Shown here: in pieces, positions 48,901 through 61,904 of the stretch | Position numbering within the stretch: position 1 is the stretch's first letter | How the letters are laid out: the number at the start of each line of letters is the position of its first letter | Position numbers and translations under genes: made by a program | The notes under the pieces: generated by a model | Seen by the model: the letters and a program-made list of their open reading frames with translations, nothing else | Databases searched by the model: none | Told to the model about the DNA's origin: nothing | Assembly (NCBI GenBank): GCA_040954595.2 | Contig: CM082586.2 | Span: 3,472,001 to 3,536,000 of the forward strand | Reading direction: 5' to 3' | Length of the DNA: 64,000 nucleotides | Source of the DNA: Balanoglossus misakiensis | Lineage: Eukaryota; Hemichordata

Positions 48901-51900
48901 TTAGTTCATTGGATGACTCCATTTCTGATAGAACAGACCCAATGTGACAACAATTTCACACATTAGCACATCAGTTACTTTTCATTCGGTACGTCAAACC
49001 ATGAAAAGGGATTTTGCCTTTTGAAAAGTTCCACCATCTGTGATCAAAACAATCTTTTCCTAAATGCTAAAAGTGACTTCTAATACAAATTCCAACACAT
49101 AGTCATACAGCAGTAACTTTGCACATTTGAGAAATATGCAGGGCAACATTCAAACCATCTAAAATGAGGTTCTTTTGATGAGCAATTCTGAGCCAAAAGA
49201 GGAAGACTGTTTGTTTTTCTGAAATGAATGTATCAAAATGGATTTACTGGTTGGATAGATGGATGGATAGCTATCTGAATCTGCCCAGTTTCTTGTACAT
49301 ACCTTCCTTTTCCTGGGAACGGGTTCTTCAAGCAATAGATAGGCATTCTCAATGACGTCAATCCCCTCGTCGGACACGTTCCCCTGGCTGCCAAATGCCG
49401 CCGGGTCCACCGGTGTGTTCTGGGGTGTGTCAGAGCTGTGGGGTGGCGACGGGCTGCCCCTGGACCTTGAATCCCAGCTGAAGTGGCCACTAGAGCTCGG
49501 ACTTGTAGATCCCTCCGTCCAACAGCCTTCAAAACTGAGCGGGCTCAAGGGAGCTTTTTCTGCAAAAAAAAACAAGTCACATTACAAACACATTCATTAA
49601 ATTAACACACGCAGATGTATGCAATCACTATTTTTTTTAAATAATTTAATTGACTTCTGATCAAAAACACAGAGCAAGGCGCCGCCGCGTTCAAACACGC
49701 TCAGTCAGGCAGCAAGCCATTTCTATTCATCAGAATTTAACTGCATGGCCACAATACGGTGGCCCGCAAAGAAATAGAATACGCTTTCAATAGACTTTTC
49801 CTTCCGTACTAACGTGCGGAATTTCTCAAGCAGCACTCCCCTTTGTTGACTGAAAGATCCCGGTGGGGCAGTGCAAATACAACAGTCTCTGACTCTTGAC
49901 AACAAGACCAGTTTGCTTTTCATTACACATGCATACAGAATATCGACAAATAATTTTATTCCTACTGAGGCACATCGTCCCCTCTTTCATCTCCTTGTGC
50001 GTGCGTGTTCACCGACGTGTTTCGGTGACTTCGCAGCAGTCAAAGTTCGCCCTGGGGCCCCGACTGCTCGTGTGTGGAGTGGGCCCTCTTTCAGTTCAAG
50101 CTGTTTACATCGCCAGCAGGGCCATGTGTACTCCTGGGGTTGCCTTTCTCAATGTTATCCACACACATCCCAGAATTCCTGAGCGGGTGATTTGGACAAT
50201 GACCGTGTGTAACCCCCCCCCCCCCCCTCCAGCAATCATTAACAACTTCTAAGTGGATCGACAAACTATTACAATTACACGGCCAACCACTTAATTTTTT
50301 TTTGGCAGGCTAGAAATTCACACCTGCTTTAAAATCGCACTTGGAGTTCATCTAATTGCCGACTTCACACCTGCTGGTGCAAACATCTCCGATAATTTGG
50401 GCAGACGGGTGCATTTTAGATGGTGTGAATTGACACCTGTACTTCGACACGTAGGTACACTGTTGTCAAGAGGGGGGTCATGTTCTAATACAAAATACCC
50501 TACATGTCACCGGGTATCGTATAACACTACAATGAAAGGTGACAAATGTCAAACAATGCCCCAAAAACAACTACTGTGCTCACTCAGAACCTCATATTGA
50601 TTTTTTTTAACTTTTAAATGAAAGTAATGCCTCTGTCAGTGCTTACAGTACTTTTGAAGCTAAACAAAATTTATGTCATTATATATCTTTCTCTCTGTTT
50701 TGACTGCTACTAGGTTTTCTAATTCATTTCTTAAAAGACAGTAAATAGTTTTTGTACGCCAAGGGTCCTAACCTAAGCTGACTGCTGACCCACTGAGGAC
50801 ATGAACAGCTGTTTGTGTTAAGAAGTCTAGCATATAAATTAAAAGCCAACAGGAAATTCCTGTGGTCTGCCCAGCCAACACTAAACAGACTTCTCTGAAA
50901 ACCAATCCTGATAAGACTAAATATACCAGGCAGTTTACGCAGGCAGACCGCAACAAACAATCTGACCAAACCAGACTTGAACAGCCCAGCCAGGGCCAAC
51001 GATCTAGTAGAAACAAATGATACAAGCACTGCCTTGCTGGGGTGAGCTTCGAGTTTTAATCCTTCGGTGAAACGTTCTGGACCACTGCCAGCGCAGCAGG
51101 CTGCACCCCGGTCTGAGAGAACCCACCAACGCACGCGGACCACCACTATTCTCTTCACAGGTGGGACAGCACAGATTACGAGGGGTCCGCCAATTTTATT
51201 TATTTTCGGCTCTATCCCCCAAGTGGCACGTTACCGTTCATTAACATAACAATCAAGTTAAAGCGGTCAATGGATTTGGACACAATCAATCACTGGCCTT
51301 ATCACCTGTACGGGCCAATGCACGTAGCCTTGTTGAGGGATGCCAAAAAATCATCAACAACAAGCTCAGCGTCGGGACCCGACACTCTCGTAAACCCTAG
51401 ATACCAAATGATCCAGAAACTCACTCCAACTGTGACAGACAGAAAATATCACATCAATGTTGCAACCACCGCCCCAACAAATGAGCCAAAATCTGAATAA
51501 ATTTACGGATCTCAGTCAAAATGCACCAATTAGCATATAAATTATAAATTTTAATTTTTCCACATAAATTTATGAATTTTTGACTAAGATTTTTTTAAGG
51601 ATTATTTTCTATTAGCAGGAATCCAAAAACTGAAAATAGCTCTTAAAAAGTTAAGCTAACATTTTATAAGTATGTCAATGGCTACTAAATTAATTTTTTT
51701 ATAATTAAAATTAACAATAGTCATGATAAACACTTCTTTGATTTGAATTAAATTGTTAATTTCAGCAAAAGTTTTCTTCAAATGGTCAACTTGCCAATGC
51801 AGGTAAACAAAAAGTTCAACTCCCAAAAGGAGTGGCACAATTAGACCATATTTCACTCTTTTGACTTTGTTTCCCAACAGAAAAATTTATCACATCATAA

Positions 51901-54488
51901 AACGGTCCTGTCTCGTTAAAAGCTTTCGCAATCTCTAACTTGAACATTTGGCAGTTCACAATTCACGTGGGAATATATTGTGCAACTCTCGGGAGTAATT
52001 GGGAAGTGGATCTGACAAGTACCTGTACTGTCCTTCCTCTCTGGTGTCTTGACAACAGGGCTGGAGGAGAGACTGGTCAGAACCATGGCTGCCATCACTT
52101 CATCCATGGTCGCTTCATCGTCACTTCCCTGTCCGGGAAACGCCATCGCTTTACTATTCAGGCCCTTATTCAATTCTCTGAAATAAAACCAAACAGACAC
52201 GTTAACCACAAACCCAAACAATGAGCATTAATACCATATAAATACTTTTATACATAAAAAATATATTAAGATATATAGGGAGTTCCCACATTCATACCAA
52301 CAGAATTTTTTTTTTACGAAAAAAAAATTAAAACAGACCTATTTTTATCCAGACTTATCAAAAGATCACGATTATAATTTTTCCTTCGATGCCTTCCGAA
52401 AAACACATTTAACTTTCCCATCTGAATGCAGTGAACTAAAGTGCGTGTTGCCTGTCTGAATAACCGGCGTTAACTGTTGCCGCTCCTATCAAATGATGTT
52501 GTTTAAATAGCGGCACCGGGTCTGCGCAATAGTAATCCCGGGGTTCTGCGCACACACTCAGTTTTGTTTGCCACTAAAGGCGTGCGCGCTCACTCGTACG
52601 CACACTTCCTGTTTGCGGATTGGCACCCCTACTTTTTTAATCGCCGGTACATACGTATGCGTCGTGGTCGATTTGGAAAACTCTGAAATGAAACGCCGGT
52701 TCGATACTTACGCCGGAAAAAGAAAACTATTCATATGCGACAATAAACATAAATAATTTATTCCCTTTCGATTCAAAAAGAAGGTCAAAGGCGCGTTTCG
52801 TCATATTTTTATTTGCTATATGAGTTTTTGTCGATAACAATTGACCCTAACCTTCGAATACAAGGCTATGCAAAGCAGTCGGCGTTTTGGTAATCGACAT
52901 TTGCATCATCGTTATACATAGAAACTTACAGGGGGTCGCCGGCCAAGCCAAGAAGTTATGAAGTTAGAAAGCAGAAATACTTTTACGTTTACCGCACAAT
53001 AAAATACTGTGTTGTGGCCAAGCTAAATTCCAAACCGCCCGCCCACATCAACCATCAGCAGCAAGACTTGGAAAGTACCGGCAAACTAGCAATATGAGTA
53101 TGTCGAAAAAGAATTATATACAATCAGCATTCTCTGATTTTAGTAGAATTTTCGGAATTTGAGCCTGAAAGAATGCTGAACAAGTTTTTTTAAAGTCGAA
53201 GCCTCACAGACTTCACAATTTTATTCATAAAGCCAAATTTAAGTTTTCTTCTGAGGTCATCCACCGGTCAAAAGTCCACGGCAACCGGTCGCTTGTCGTG
53301 CGGCCAATATTCCGCACCGCTATCTGATGTTGTGGTTTTTATGATGCTGTCAAGCCATTGTTGACATTTTCACACTATCCACGGGTCGACAGGTTGAAAT
53401 CCTGCGTAGTCCTATCGCGGTATTGTCTGGCGATAAACATGCGATGTACATGTCTCATTTATTATGCCGGTTACTGTACACTGTACGAGCAAACAACGAA
53501 CGGTAATAGAGACGGCCCAGCTTCATGACCTACTTACGCTCGCTAGCGCAAAAAAACGGCAAATCTCGGAATTTTCGCAAATTTTCAAAGCCGTTCAGTT
53601 TGCCTTCAGTAAGCTGACAAGTGTCCGCACATCGGTGTTACATGCGAAAATTTGAAGCCTGGACATTTGAAACACCGCCGATAAGTTACTTTTCGGATAT
53701 GGACTGGAAATGTGCGCATGAAACTGACGAGCGAAAAATGTAAACAAAAGTGAAAAATGTTACAAAGTGGTCAATTTGTATCCAGTAATGGCATTGAAAC
53801 CAACAAGCCGCTAGTAATGGACAACCTAGCATACACTAGAGTAAATTTCACTAAAATTTCAAACATATCTCACTGGACAGCCTGGTTATCGAAGCGGCGC
53901 TTAATTTTTGCAGCCCAAGCAACGAACAGAGTGGCCATGTGGTTCGGTTGTTTTGATTTTTGAATGAACGGACGACAGCTAGAGGAGACACACATACCTT
54001 GGCGGGACTTCAATTTCTTGCGAAGTCGCTCTCTTCTTCGGCTCCGGACACATATCAGCCAATTTCAGGTAGTCAGTCTCGTGGTCCTGCAGCCGGGCCG
54101 ACTTTCTACTCTCAAGTAGCCGGACCTCGTCAATTTTTCTCTGGACCAACGTTTCGCTATCGTCGTTCATTTTGATGAAAACTTCATCCATCGGCCGGCG
54201 GTGTTTTTGGACAAGCCCGCCGACTTCTCTGCTTCCCAGTGTGATGTAGACCTTCTGGTTGAATTTCAGCTGCACGCTACACACATTGGAGAAGCCGGGA
54301 CCGATAATTTCGGAGTCCCTGTACTCCTTCGAATACCCGTCATCAAAGATAACTCTGAACACTTCCTCGCCGTTCGGCTTAGTCTTCGTCTCTTCGATGA
54401 CGCCCGGATAGAAAATTCCGTCAGGCCACGGCGCACAAACTCGTGTGCCGACAATCGACCTTTTCGGCAACCGCCTTCCTCCGTACAT
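36993..54488 (-). CDS. ZNF704: C2H2 + C-clamp transcription factor, ZNF704/ZNF395/SLC2A4RG (GLUT4 enhancer factor) family
   Basis: Seven minus-strand exons, 53998-54488, 52023-52177, 49303-49559, 44979-45082, 38082-38298, 37445-37561 and 36993-37223, give 523 residues in consistent phase. The start is ATG 54486-54488: the frame is open upstream to a TAG at 54597 but has no earlier ATG, and [11 protein letters not shown] aligns with the human ZNF395 N-terminus. Domains: a Tudor-like segment at about 12-66, a second barrel-like segment at about 70-128, the family motif [19 protein letters not shown] (188-206), a basic PRKRK (297-301), one C2H2 finger (C311, C316, H329, H334), FYYTE (350-354), and a C-terminal C-clamp (C496, C509, C512, C518) ending RFID. 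The family binds GC-rich DNA; ZNF395 and SLC2A4RG act on the GLUT4 and huntingtin promoters. YGMENRD in the C-clamp favours ZNF704 over ZNF395, but this is probably the single pre-duplication orthologue. Confidence 0.93.
38299..44978. other. ZNF704-family gene, intron 4
   Basis: A 6.7-kb intron between the zinc-finger exon and the FYYTE exon. It carries GATT/GACT short tandem repeats at 38528-38585, degenerate tetranucleotide DNA at 44889-44946, and an E-box palindrome (TCACGTGG) near 42937. No nested gene seen. Confidence 0.6.
38528..38550. repeat. (GATT)n short tandem repeat in intron 4
   Basis: About six GATT units followed by diverged GACT units to about 38585. Confidence 0.8.
45083..49302. 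other. ZNF704-family gene, intron 3
   Basis: A 4.2-kb intron. It holds a CT-rich tract at about 48105-48172 and a GCCGGC-rich inverted motif at 46484-46505. No coding sequence supported. Confidence 0.6.
48105..48172. repeat. Pyrimidine (CT)-rich tract
   Basis: Nearly 70 bp of C and T with only a few A or G, in intron 3. Low-complexity DNA able to form H-DNA in principle. Confidence 0.7.
50213..50227. repeat. Poly-C run (15 C)
   Basis: Uninterrupted run of 15 cytosines in intron 2; G-run on the transcribed strand of the host gene. Confidence 0.85.
50317..50438. promoter_or_regulatory. Candidate T-box enhancer in intron 2
   Basis: Two exact T-box half-sites, TTCACACCTG at 50317-50326 and 50364-50373, are followed by a head-to-head pair, GGTGTGAA at 50422-50429 and TGACACCT at 50431-50438, each one mismatch from TCACACCT or its complement. 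Three of the four sites also contain the E-box CACCTG. Four sites in 122 bp are far more than chance. The factor and its activity are inferred. Confidence 0.4.
52178..53997. other. ZNF704-family gene, intron 1
   Basis: A 1.8-kb intron, richer in CpG than the other introns, which suggests that the promoter CpG-rich zone extends into it. No coding sequence supported. Confidence 0.5.
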
Positions 54489-54710
54489 TATGCCGGTATC
54501 TGCCACAACTGACCGGGAAACTCTCGCTTCAGAACTTCGAAACCGCTTGCTTATCTTCGTCCGTGAATTGTGAACCCTCGCAACTGCAAAAAGCCGCTAG
54601 CCGGTGTTTTTCACTGGAGTTGTTTTGATTCTAGCGTGCATTTTGTGGGCGTGTCCCCCAGTAAATTTACCGGCGTTGACGTTCCCCAACCGCAAGAGAA
54701 CGGGCCTCTG

Positions 54711-54716
54711 ATTGGC
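54711..54716 (-). promoter_or_regulatory. CCAAT box of the ZNF704-family gene
   Basis: The minus strand reads GCCAAT, about 225 bp before the start codon, a usual distance for an NF-Y site if the 5' UTR is about 100-150 nt. A TATA-like TTAAATAT lies on its upstream side and so is badly placed for a TATA box. Confidence 0.35.
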
Positions 54717-56123
54717 TCATATATTTAATCCCCTTAATTCATGCATTAGCTTGACAGAACTCTGTCACGTCTAAATACATTTCTGACAAGCACTGATGAA
54801 CGATCTAACAGCGCCGAAATATACTCTGAAACGAGCCCTTTCACCATTTTCTCATTCAGGACAAATTCCGCCTCTTTCTTCTAATATTTTGTGCACAAGG
54901 CCTAATTCGCTGGGCTGTCGAACTCCTTGTCTCCACTGCTTTCAAGACGTATAAGCATTTGTCAAACAACAAAAGGCCCACCCATCCAGCCAACATGGCG
55001 CTGAGGTTAAAAATTGGACGGGGAATTACCTCCTCGCATCACGCGCCTAAAACTAGATCTCTGTGGTCGATTTGTGACACTGCGGCCCTATTTTTAGTCA
55101 ATTTTCGTGCAAGATTTGAATTTTACTTCGTTGAAGATCACTGCTTCCGCAATGCTGTCGAAGAGTTCGCCCTTCTACTGTTTGTACCGCCCATCCCCCG
55201 GCAGGAGCAGCGATACCTGGTGCAACAGCAACAACATCACGTGATGTTTTGCAGAGCGTGGGCCTCGATGCGTGCATCACCCCATTCATTCAGGCTGGAT
55301 CAAAAACTCGCCAGGTCGTAGTCGAGTCGTAATGTATGTATAGCTGCATACACCCTGACGACGTGTTATACGTGCTACCGGAAGTATAACGGGAGGTAAT
55401 CGATCCGGTCAAGAACAAACAACTGTGCACATTTCACAAACCAACCGAGGTCTCAGAAAACACACACAGCTATTTCTAGCCTACTCCCTCAACAAGGATA
55501 CGATTGTTTAATCGTTCATTGATGAACATGACTGATACACCATCCTATCATTAATCCCGACAACCTTCATCAAAACACAACGTGAACTAGATCTATAAAG
55601 AAGAGCCAAACTTCTAAACGTCAATAAAAATACCGGAGCAGGTAGAGATTATGAATTAGCCATTGTTTACGCTCCAAAATAAAATGTGCTTGAGTGCACA
55701 GTGGGGGTTACACAACATTGTGACACCGATTTATCATTTGCCCTAATTAAGCTACTGGAAAAAACACTTATACTGGCAGAGTCGCAAATACGTGAAAATT
55801 TAGTGAAGCGGCTAAAAATGGCACAATTCACGTAAATATTCATGAAAGATAAAGCTTCCCTTTAATTATCTGTATCTCATCAAGATTGTACTTCAGTTAC
55901 TCGAAACCTCAAATCAACACGTGTACTGAGTTTCGCGTAAAATTACTCTCCGAAGTAAAATAAAAAAGTCACGTATTGGAACACAGCTCTTGATGTCATG
56001 GTTGTACGTGCGGGGAAAACATAACATGTATTTTATACTCCGCTTACACTCTTTCACACCAAAACGCAAACAACATTGTAATACACTAAATATTTTTAAG
56101 TAGAGTAATGTGTGTGTATGTGC

Positions 56124-56125
<2 letters not shown>

Positions 56126-56161
<36 letters not shown>
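56126..56161. repeat. (GA)n microsatellite
   Basis: About 18 GA units, preceded by a short TG run. Confidence 0.9.
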
Positions 56162-56164
<3 letters not shown>

Positions 56165-58371
56165 TTATACTAGTACCCCGAATATAACGGTGGGAGCTTG
56201 GATGCTTTCGTCTTCGTTTTGCCACTCAATATGCAATGTATTTGCGGCGGCGCACCACAACTCACCACAACCTTCAAAAAGCTGCATGATAAAATCATGT
56301 AAGACAGGCCTGTATGCTTTGTTGCCGCTAGGTTTGGCCAAGACAACTTGGAAAAACAATTTCCAGCCACAGAATGACTGTAACTGACACTATAAAATTT
56401 TCTTTAAAAGTTCGCGCGCGTTTTAAATGCATTTGTAAAAAGTAACTCTACCATCAAAAGAACCATGGAGGTACCTTCATGAAAGAACAAACGTTTTCAA
56501 GGTCGATGAGAGTGGTGTTTACAAGTTACATAACAAATTCCGGCTAGATAAAACGTAAAACACTTCCATGGAAGTACGCGCATGCGTTGTGGCGTCCACG
56601 TTTTGGTGTCAGAGTTGGAGTGGACATTGAATTGACTGTGTTGCAATGAGCACAGTCAGTCCGTTTAACCCAATAGCATGGATAATAACCAGGTTACGTG
56701 TTAACTTCCTTCCAAGTAGGTCGGCATACGGGGCCTCGGGGATTTCGTCCTAGATTTGCAAAAGTTGTATACAGATGATGACCAGTGCAGTACATCCATG
56801 CAAGCAGCGCATACCGCCACAATCTTCTTTTCGCGTTAAAGGGACATCGTGCCATCTGCGCTGCTCCGGCTACTAGTGCCGATGGCCTTTTCTCTTGTCT
56901 TTGTCTATTTTTGTATCGGCCAAGAACACGAAGAAAGGACACATGGTTAGCCGGTACAGTCTCCATAACTAATGTCCCGGCTCGTAAAACATCTCTTGGC
57001 CAGCGAATAGGAGGCATTTGTTTTGTATTGTTCAAAGGAAAGGCTATTCACAGCACAGTGGCCTCAGCCCGAATAGAAACTATACAACAAAACACTACCA
57101 AATAAAACAAAACAATTCTGTACCAGAAGTTGTAACGCGTCAGCGAAAAATCTTTATCAACACCAATATCAAGAGTTTAAATTTCTATGGGCGAATCAAC
57201 GAGCACAGCTTTTCACTTAGTTCTCCACAAAAATGTCAAAATAACAAATTTACCCCAATTATATTACCGGTTCTTTTTATTAGTCGGAGGTTGCCATATG
57301 TCATCTTGTGTTAACCTTATCATTTCGAGTTGACAGCATAATTTGTTTTTATAACTTATTGCCATGTCTTTCACTATAAACGTCATCCTCAATGTTTTGA
57401 CGGTCATAGTTGCACCGACAACAGCTAGTATGCCGAGCTCACGGGAGAAAATAGACGAAATGTAGAATTTAACAAAAAACGACAACTCAAGGTTTTGATG
57501 TTCGATACATGTCACGCAGACAAATGAGTTTTATCAGTGGGGGATGTCGTACGAAATTGAAATAAACCGCGACCTACTGGGAAGAAGATATCAAAAATTT
57601 GTGATTTATTTCGATCAATATTAAACATGAACGTCTAACATTTACTCTTGCTTATAACTGATCAATGTGTTACGTTTTAAGGTTTCTGTACCCGGAAACA
57701 TATTTACATGAAAAATAGTGATGAGCTGACCGAAATATGAACCAAATAGCGATGACATCACGGTGAATACCTAACAGTTATCTGTTACACGCAAGCTGTG
57801 TGTGTCAAGACATATATCCGGGGTCGTTAACCGAGAGGGCAGTATAGGCATCTCATCTGGTTCGTGACCGATAATGTGCTTCTCGCTTAGCAACGGGTTG
57901 TCATGCAGTATCTCTGATAATACTTGGGGCGTCTACAGCAGCTGGTGGTTGGAAATGCGATGGACATTTGTCAGCGGGCTCATTCTGCTACGGGCAATCT
58001 TCATAAAGTCAGAGCGATGTTGGATTTTATTCGGTCACTTTTCTAGCCGTTTGGGAGGCCGCCGGAAGCACTTTACTGAAAGTGGTTCGATTTCCTGCTT
58101 TACTTTCTATAAAAATCGATTCCGTTTAATTGATTTGACCAACAGGTGGTCAAAGTCCACTGATTGAGTGAACTGCAACGGTTCGATATTTTATTAATAT
58201 GGCCTGGATTGTGTTAACCGCCTAAGTGTACGTGTTACACGTGTGCATTTGCACAGAACTGAACCCGAACCACCCTGCTTTTAAAAATATATAGTCAATT
58301 TTTACGAGATCACAGACAAGGGGTTCGTCTCTGTGACGAGAGGTCAGGAGTACAATGGTGCCTGTCTTTTT

Positions 58372-58411
58372 GACTTTTTCCTGGGCATTTTCCTGATTTC
58401 AACAATATTTA
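58372..58411 (+). repeat. 40-bp repeat, left copy
   Basis: Begins GACTTTTTCCTGGGC and ends AACAATATTTA. An inverted copy identical apart from one extra T lies at 61864-61904. Similarity stops at both edges. Could be a terminal inverted repeat or two fragments of one dispersed element. Confidence 0.7.
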
Positions 58412-60282
58412 TCATCATCACCCTCAAATCCTGAGAATCCAATGCTACCAAACAAATACGCGACTGTGATTTGTGTCACGCAGATTCAGAGGAGCAGAAG
58501 AAAGAAACTGACGAAAGGAAACAAGTATAATTGTGCAATTTGCACATTTCTTATTCATTCATTGCGAAGCCGGTAAGTCACGCTGTTGGGGTCACTGACA
58601 CACACATCAGCTGAGCGAATCTAGTTTGTATACGCGTTCACGGGCCGAGCGTTGGCATGCCGATAACAGACAGAGACAGTGCGATGACTGCCCCATATAC
58701 TTCTACTTATCGACCAAGCGGTCATTCACATTTTCAGAATCGATATAGCGTTCTCTGCCCATATGATGATTTAAAAACACTTCCTCTAAAAATGTATACA
58801 TATCATTTTGACATATGTATTGTATGTTGTTTCGTGAGTCACTGGATTCACTCATCATTCAGGAGACTAAACTGGCGAACATGCAAGGGAAAGAAGTGGT
58901 TATGTGCGCAAGTACACAGGTGGTGGAATGTTGGTAGGGGTGGGCAGTTTTGCATATAACAATGTGTAGCAGGTGATATGAATGTGTTTTGTGGAGACAT
59001 AGGGAATCTCTGCTAAATGGGTATTAACTCAGAATCCAAAAACATGGTTCTTCATTTCATATAGCGATTAATTTGTTCTCCTGTGGCGGTGTAATTCGGA
59101 AGCCCCGGCGTGCGCACGCATATCTTTACCCGGTCCCGGGCGAGTGTAGTTCATGTGTTTCTGGAAGGTGAACGAACTCCCCACCCCGACCTTCAATCCA
59201 AATGGTTTCTTGAAGTGGAATTCTGCCATAAGTGGCAGGATTTCAGAAAAATGCAAGCCCTTCAGATAGTGCTATTCTTTCCTACATCAATGTCGAGTCT
59301 GAAAGAATGAAAAAGCAAATTGACAATGTTTATTTTTTTCACTACAGAAAATTAACAAAACAATTTTCCAAATGTTTAACGCACATGAGGCAGCCATGTG
59401 CTTTAATCAATTACTTCTATTAAACATGACTTTAATTTAAAAATAAAATTAAATGGGCTTCATTTTCCTGTTGCATTTAATAAGCAACATTCCTACTTCA
59501 TATTTCACTAATTCAACATACTTATTACAGGGTAACACTTTCGTCTGCAGGAAAACACTGGGATCACGTGTATAAACGGGTTGAAAGTACGGTTGGTCAC
59601 AGCGTACTACGTCCGGGACTGTTAACCCGACAGTGCAGAGTACGCCAGCTTTGACTTTTCTTTCCCCGCTTCTCAAACGAGTTGCCATGGTTAATGATAG
59701 AAACTGGCAATAAGAGCCTATGGCGGCAATGATACTAACTGTGCGTTGTTTACAACGCCAACGGTGAGTTCGAAAGTAAACCAGAGTGAACCAGACTGTG
59801 GCTTTGACTGTCTCGGGTTTCTTCTATTGCACTCGATGGCTCTGTCGAGTTGGACTTTTCCTTTGCAGTGTTTGTCGTGCATTGCGTGGCCTTTAGTGAA
59901 TCCCGTTTTTCAGCATTCACGATGTGGCGGTTAAAACTTGATTGATGACCACACATTCTGTAATTCCATTCTACTTTATACAATTATTCCATTCTATTCT
60001 GGGCCAATTCAGTCAAGTCGAGTCATGTACGGCCAATCAGTTTTCACCAAAGTAATAGCACTGACTAAATGAATACAGCAGTGCGCTGACAACGTTTACT
60101 ATTTGTGCAATCAAACTTTTATTCCGCTTGCGACATGTACAAAGCCCCAATCCCTTTGCAGTTCCCATTCATAAACCATGGCACCCGGCAACTTTGCAAT
60201 TGTCTGCCTGTCTATCTCTCTGTTTGTCTTTCTCTGTCTGTATCTCTCAACACTAGTGTATGGAAGGCCTGAGACGTGTGTG

Positions 60283-60365
60283 GATTAATTAATCAATCAA
60301 ATAATAATGAATATATAAATCAATCAATTAATGTTAATTAATTGAATAATTGAATATTCACTATT
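60283..60365. promoter_or_regulatory. AT-rich homeodomain-type (TAAT) cluster
   Basis: About 80 bp of nearly pure A/T with repeated ATTA/TAAT and ATCA cores. It may be a cluster of homeodomain sites or simply low-complexity DNA; sequence alone cannot decide. Confidence 0.2.
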
Positions 60366-61863
60366 TTAATGGGCATTCTGTTTTTCACCGGTCCAGTGTT
60401 TCTGCGTCTTCAACAGAAGAGAGGTGTATTTAACAATTGGGTTCCAACCAGGGAAAACAGGTTGGAACACAGTGACGATGCCAACATTTGCGACGCTCGA
60501 ACCGGTCGCCGTTCTGTTACTGAACACTTTTTTCAACGAAGATTCAGTGGACATAATAGAAGAAGCAACGGTCACTCTATGACGTAATAGGACTGACACC
60601 GCTATTTATTATACCAGTGACCTTGCGCTGGGAACCGGGCCAAGCGTGTTTGCGGTTTGCCTGTGTTTGCACAGTGGTCCCGGATTAGGATAGCGGAAAC
60701 TGCCCGGTCGGGACGTTGGTTTTCCACCGATATAAACAACCTAATCTGCTGGTGATTTATACACCGGCGAATGACCCACTTGGCCGGGTGAGCTGTCTAC
60801 CACCACCGTGTAAACATGGGTGATTTACGCCTAAAAGTTCATAAACAACACTTCATTTTTAGGCCGCAGCCTGCCCTCTGTACAGTGTACTGAGATGGGT
60901 ATATTTATCTTGTGGAGCGAGGGAGAATTAGTAAAATTAATAAAACGTTATTTTTTTCCAAGTTTCCGAGTTTTTCCCTGAAACATTTTGTCTGCCATAG
61001 AAACAATACGAGGAATTCATTCTGATATGTTACAATTTCTATGAAGGCTGCCATTACATAGCTTTGGACATTATAAACCCTCCATATTCGATTTTCCACT
61101 TGACGCCCATGTTGGTGACTCGTTCCGTATTTAATACAGGATAGTATTATGATGGAAATGTGTTTTGCAGTTCGCGTTTTGGCACTTTGCCAAATAGAGC
61201 ACGAACCATAATATGCGTGCGCGCATTTCCCGGCGGCCTCTCTATGGATCTCTGTTCAAAATCACTTATAACTCATATCATCTCATTCTTGCTTTTTGCT
61301 CGGTTTAATTAAATATCCCGGGCGATGAATGCACCAGTTCTGCCCGGGTGGCCCAGATTACATAATCAAACTCAAGGTTATCCCAAAGTTTGACGAACTC
61401 CGGTGACACGCGGTTGTTGGCCCCTGGATATGACGTCATACAGAGTTTGCGGGGCTTGCATAATGAAATACCGGCCGGCGGGCAATATACTAGTATTTCC
61501 TCTACAGATATTAGTGGCGTGTGTCAACAACAATGGACATGGTCGATTAATTGCACTATGGGTAAAAAGGTCGACAAATCACTGCAGTATTTCACGGCTT
61601 CCGTTGGCAGACTGGTCATCTTGAAATTGTGGGATTATCATGTCTCAACTAGGAAGCTATAATCTATTCAAGAGAGTGAGAATTCCCAGCTGTAGAAATA
61701 TTCACACCAAAGGTTCAAGGTCGACAACATTCAGGCAAATTTTCCAGGGACTGCATGGTGGTGAAGTGTAATGCACTTTGTACTGAAAATGTTTCTACGT
61801 CAATGGGTGAAAATACGTTTGCTTGCATTCGCCACAGGATTTCGTTTCCATGACTTTGCAACG

Positions 61864-61904
61864 TAAATATTGTTGAAATCAGGAAAATGCCCAGGAAAAA
61901 AGTC
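61864..61904 (-). repeat. 40-bp repeat, right (inverted) copy
   Basis: Reverse complement of the 58372-58411 repeat with one additional T in the T-run. On the minus strand it happens to encode a hydrophobic FFLGIFLISTIF stretch, but the frame differs between the copies' contexts, so it is not treated as coding. Confidence 0.7.

Larger units (their letters stand above)
49560..52022. other. ZNF704-family gene, intron 2
   Basis: A 2.5-kb intron. Its centre carries a 15-C run and, 90 bp further on, a cluster of T-box half-sites. No coding sequence supported. Confidence 0.6.

Noticed and set aside
54504-54506. Upstream in-frame GTG as the start of the ZNF704-family protein
   Set aside because: It is not an ATG. 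The next in-frame ATG at 54486-54488 gives an N-terminus that aligns with the human family, so that start was used.
54959-55321. 120-aa plus-strand ORF upstream of the zinc-finger gene
   Set aside because: Lies in the CpG-rich promoter flank, where stops are rarer; no domain, no splice support.
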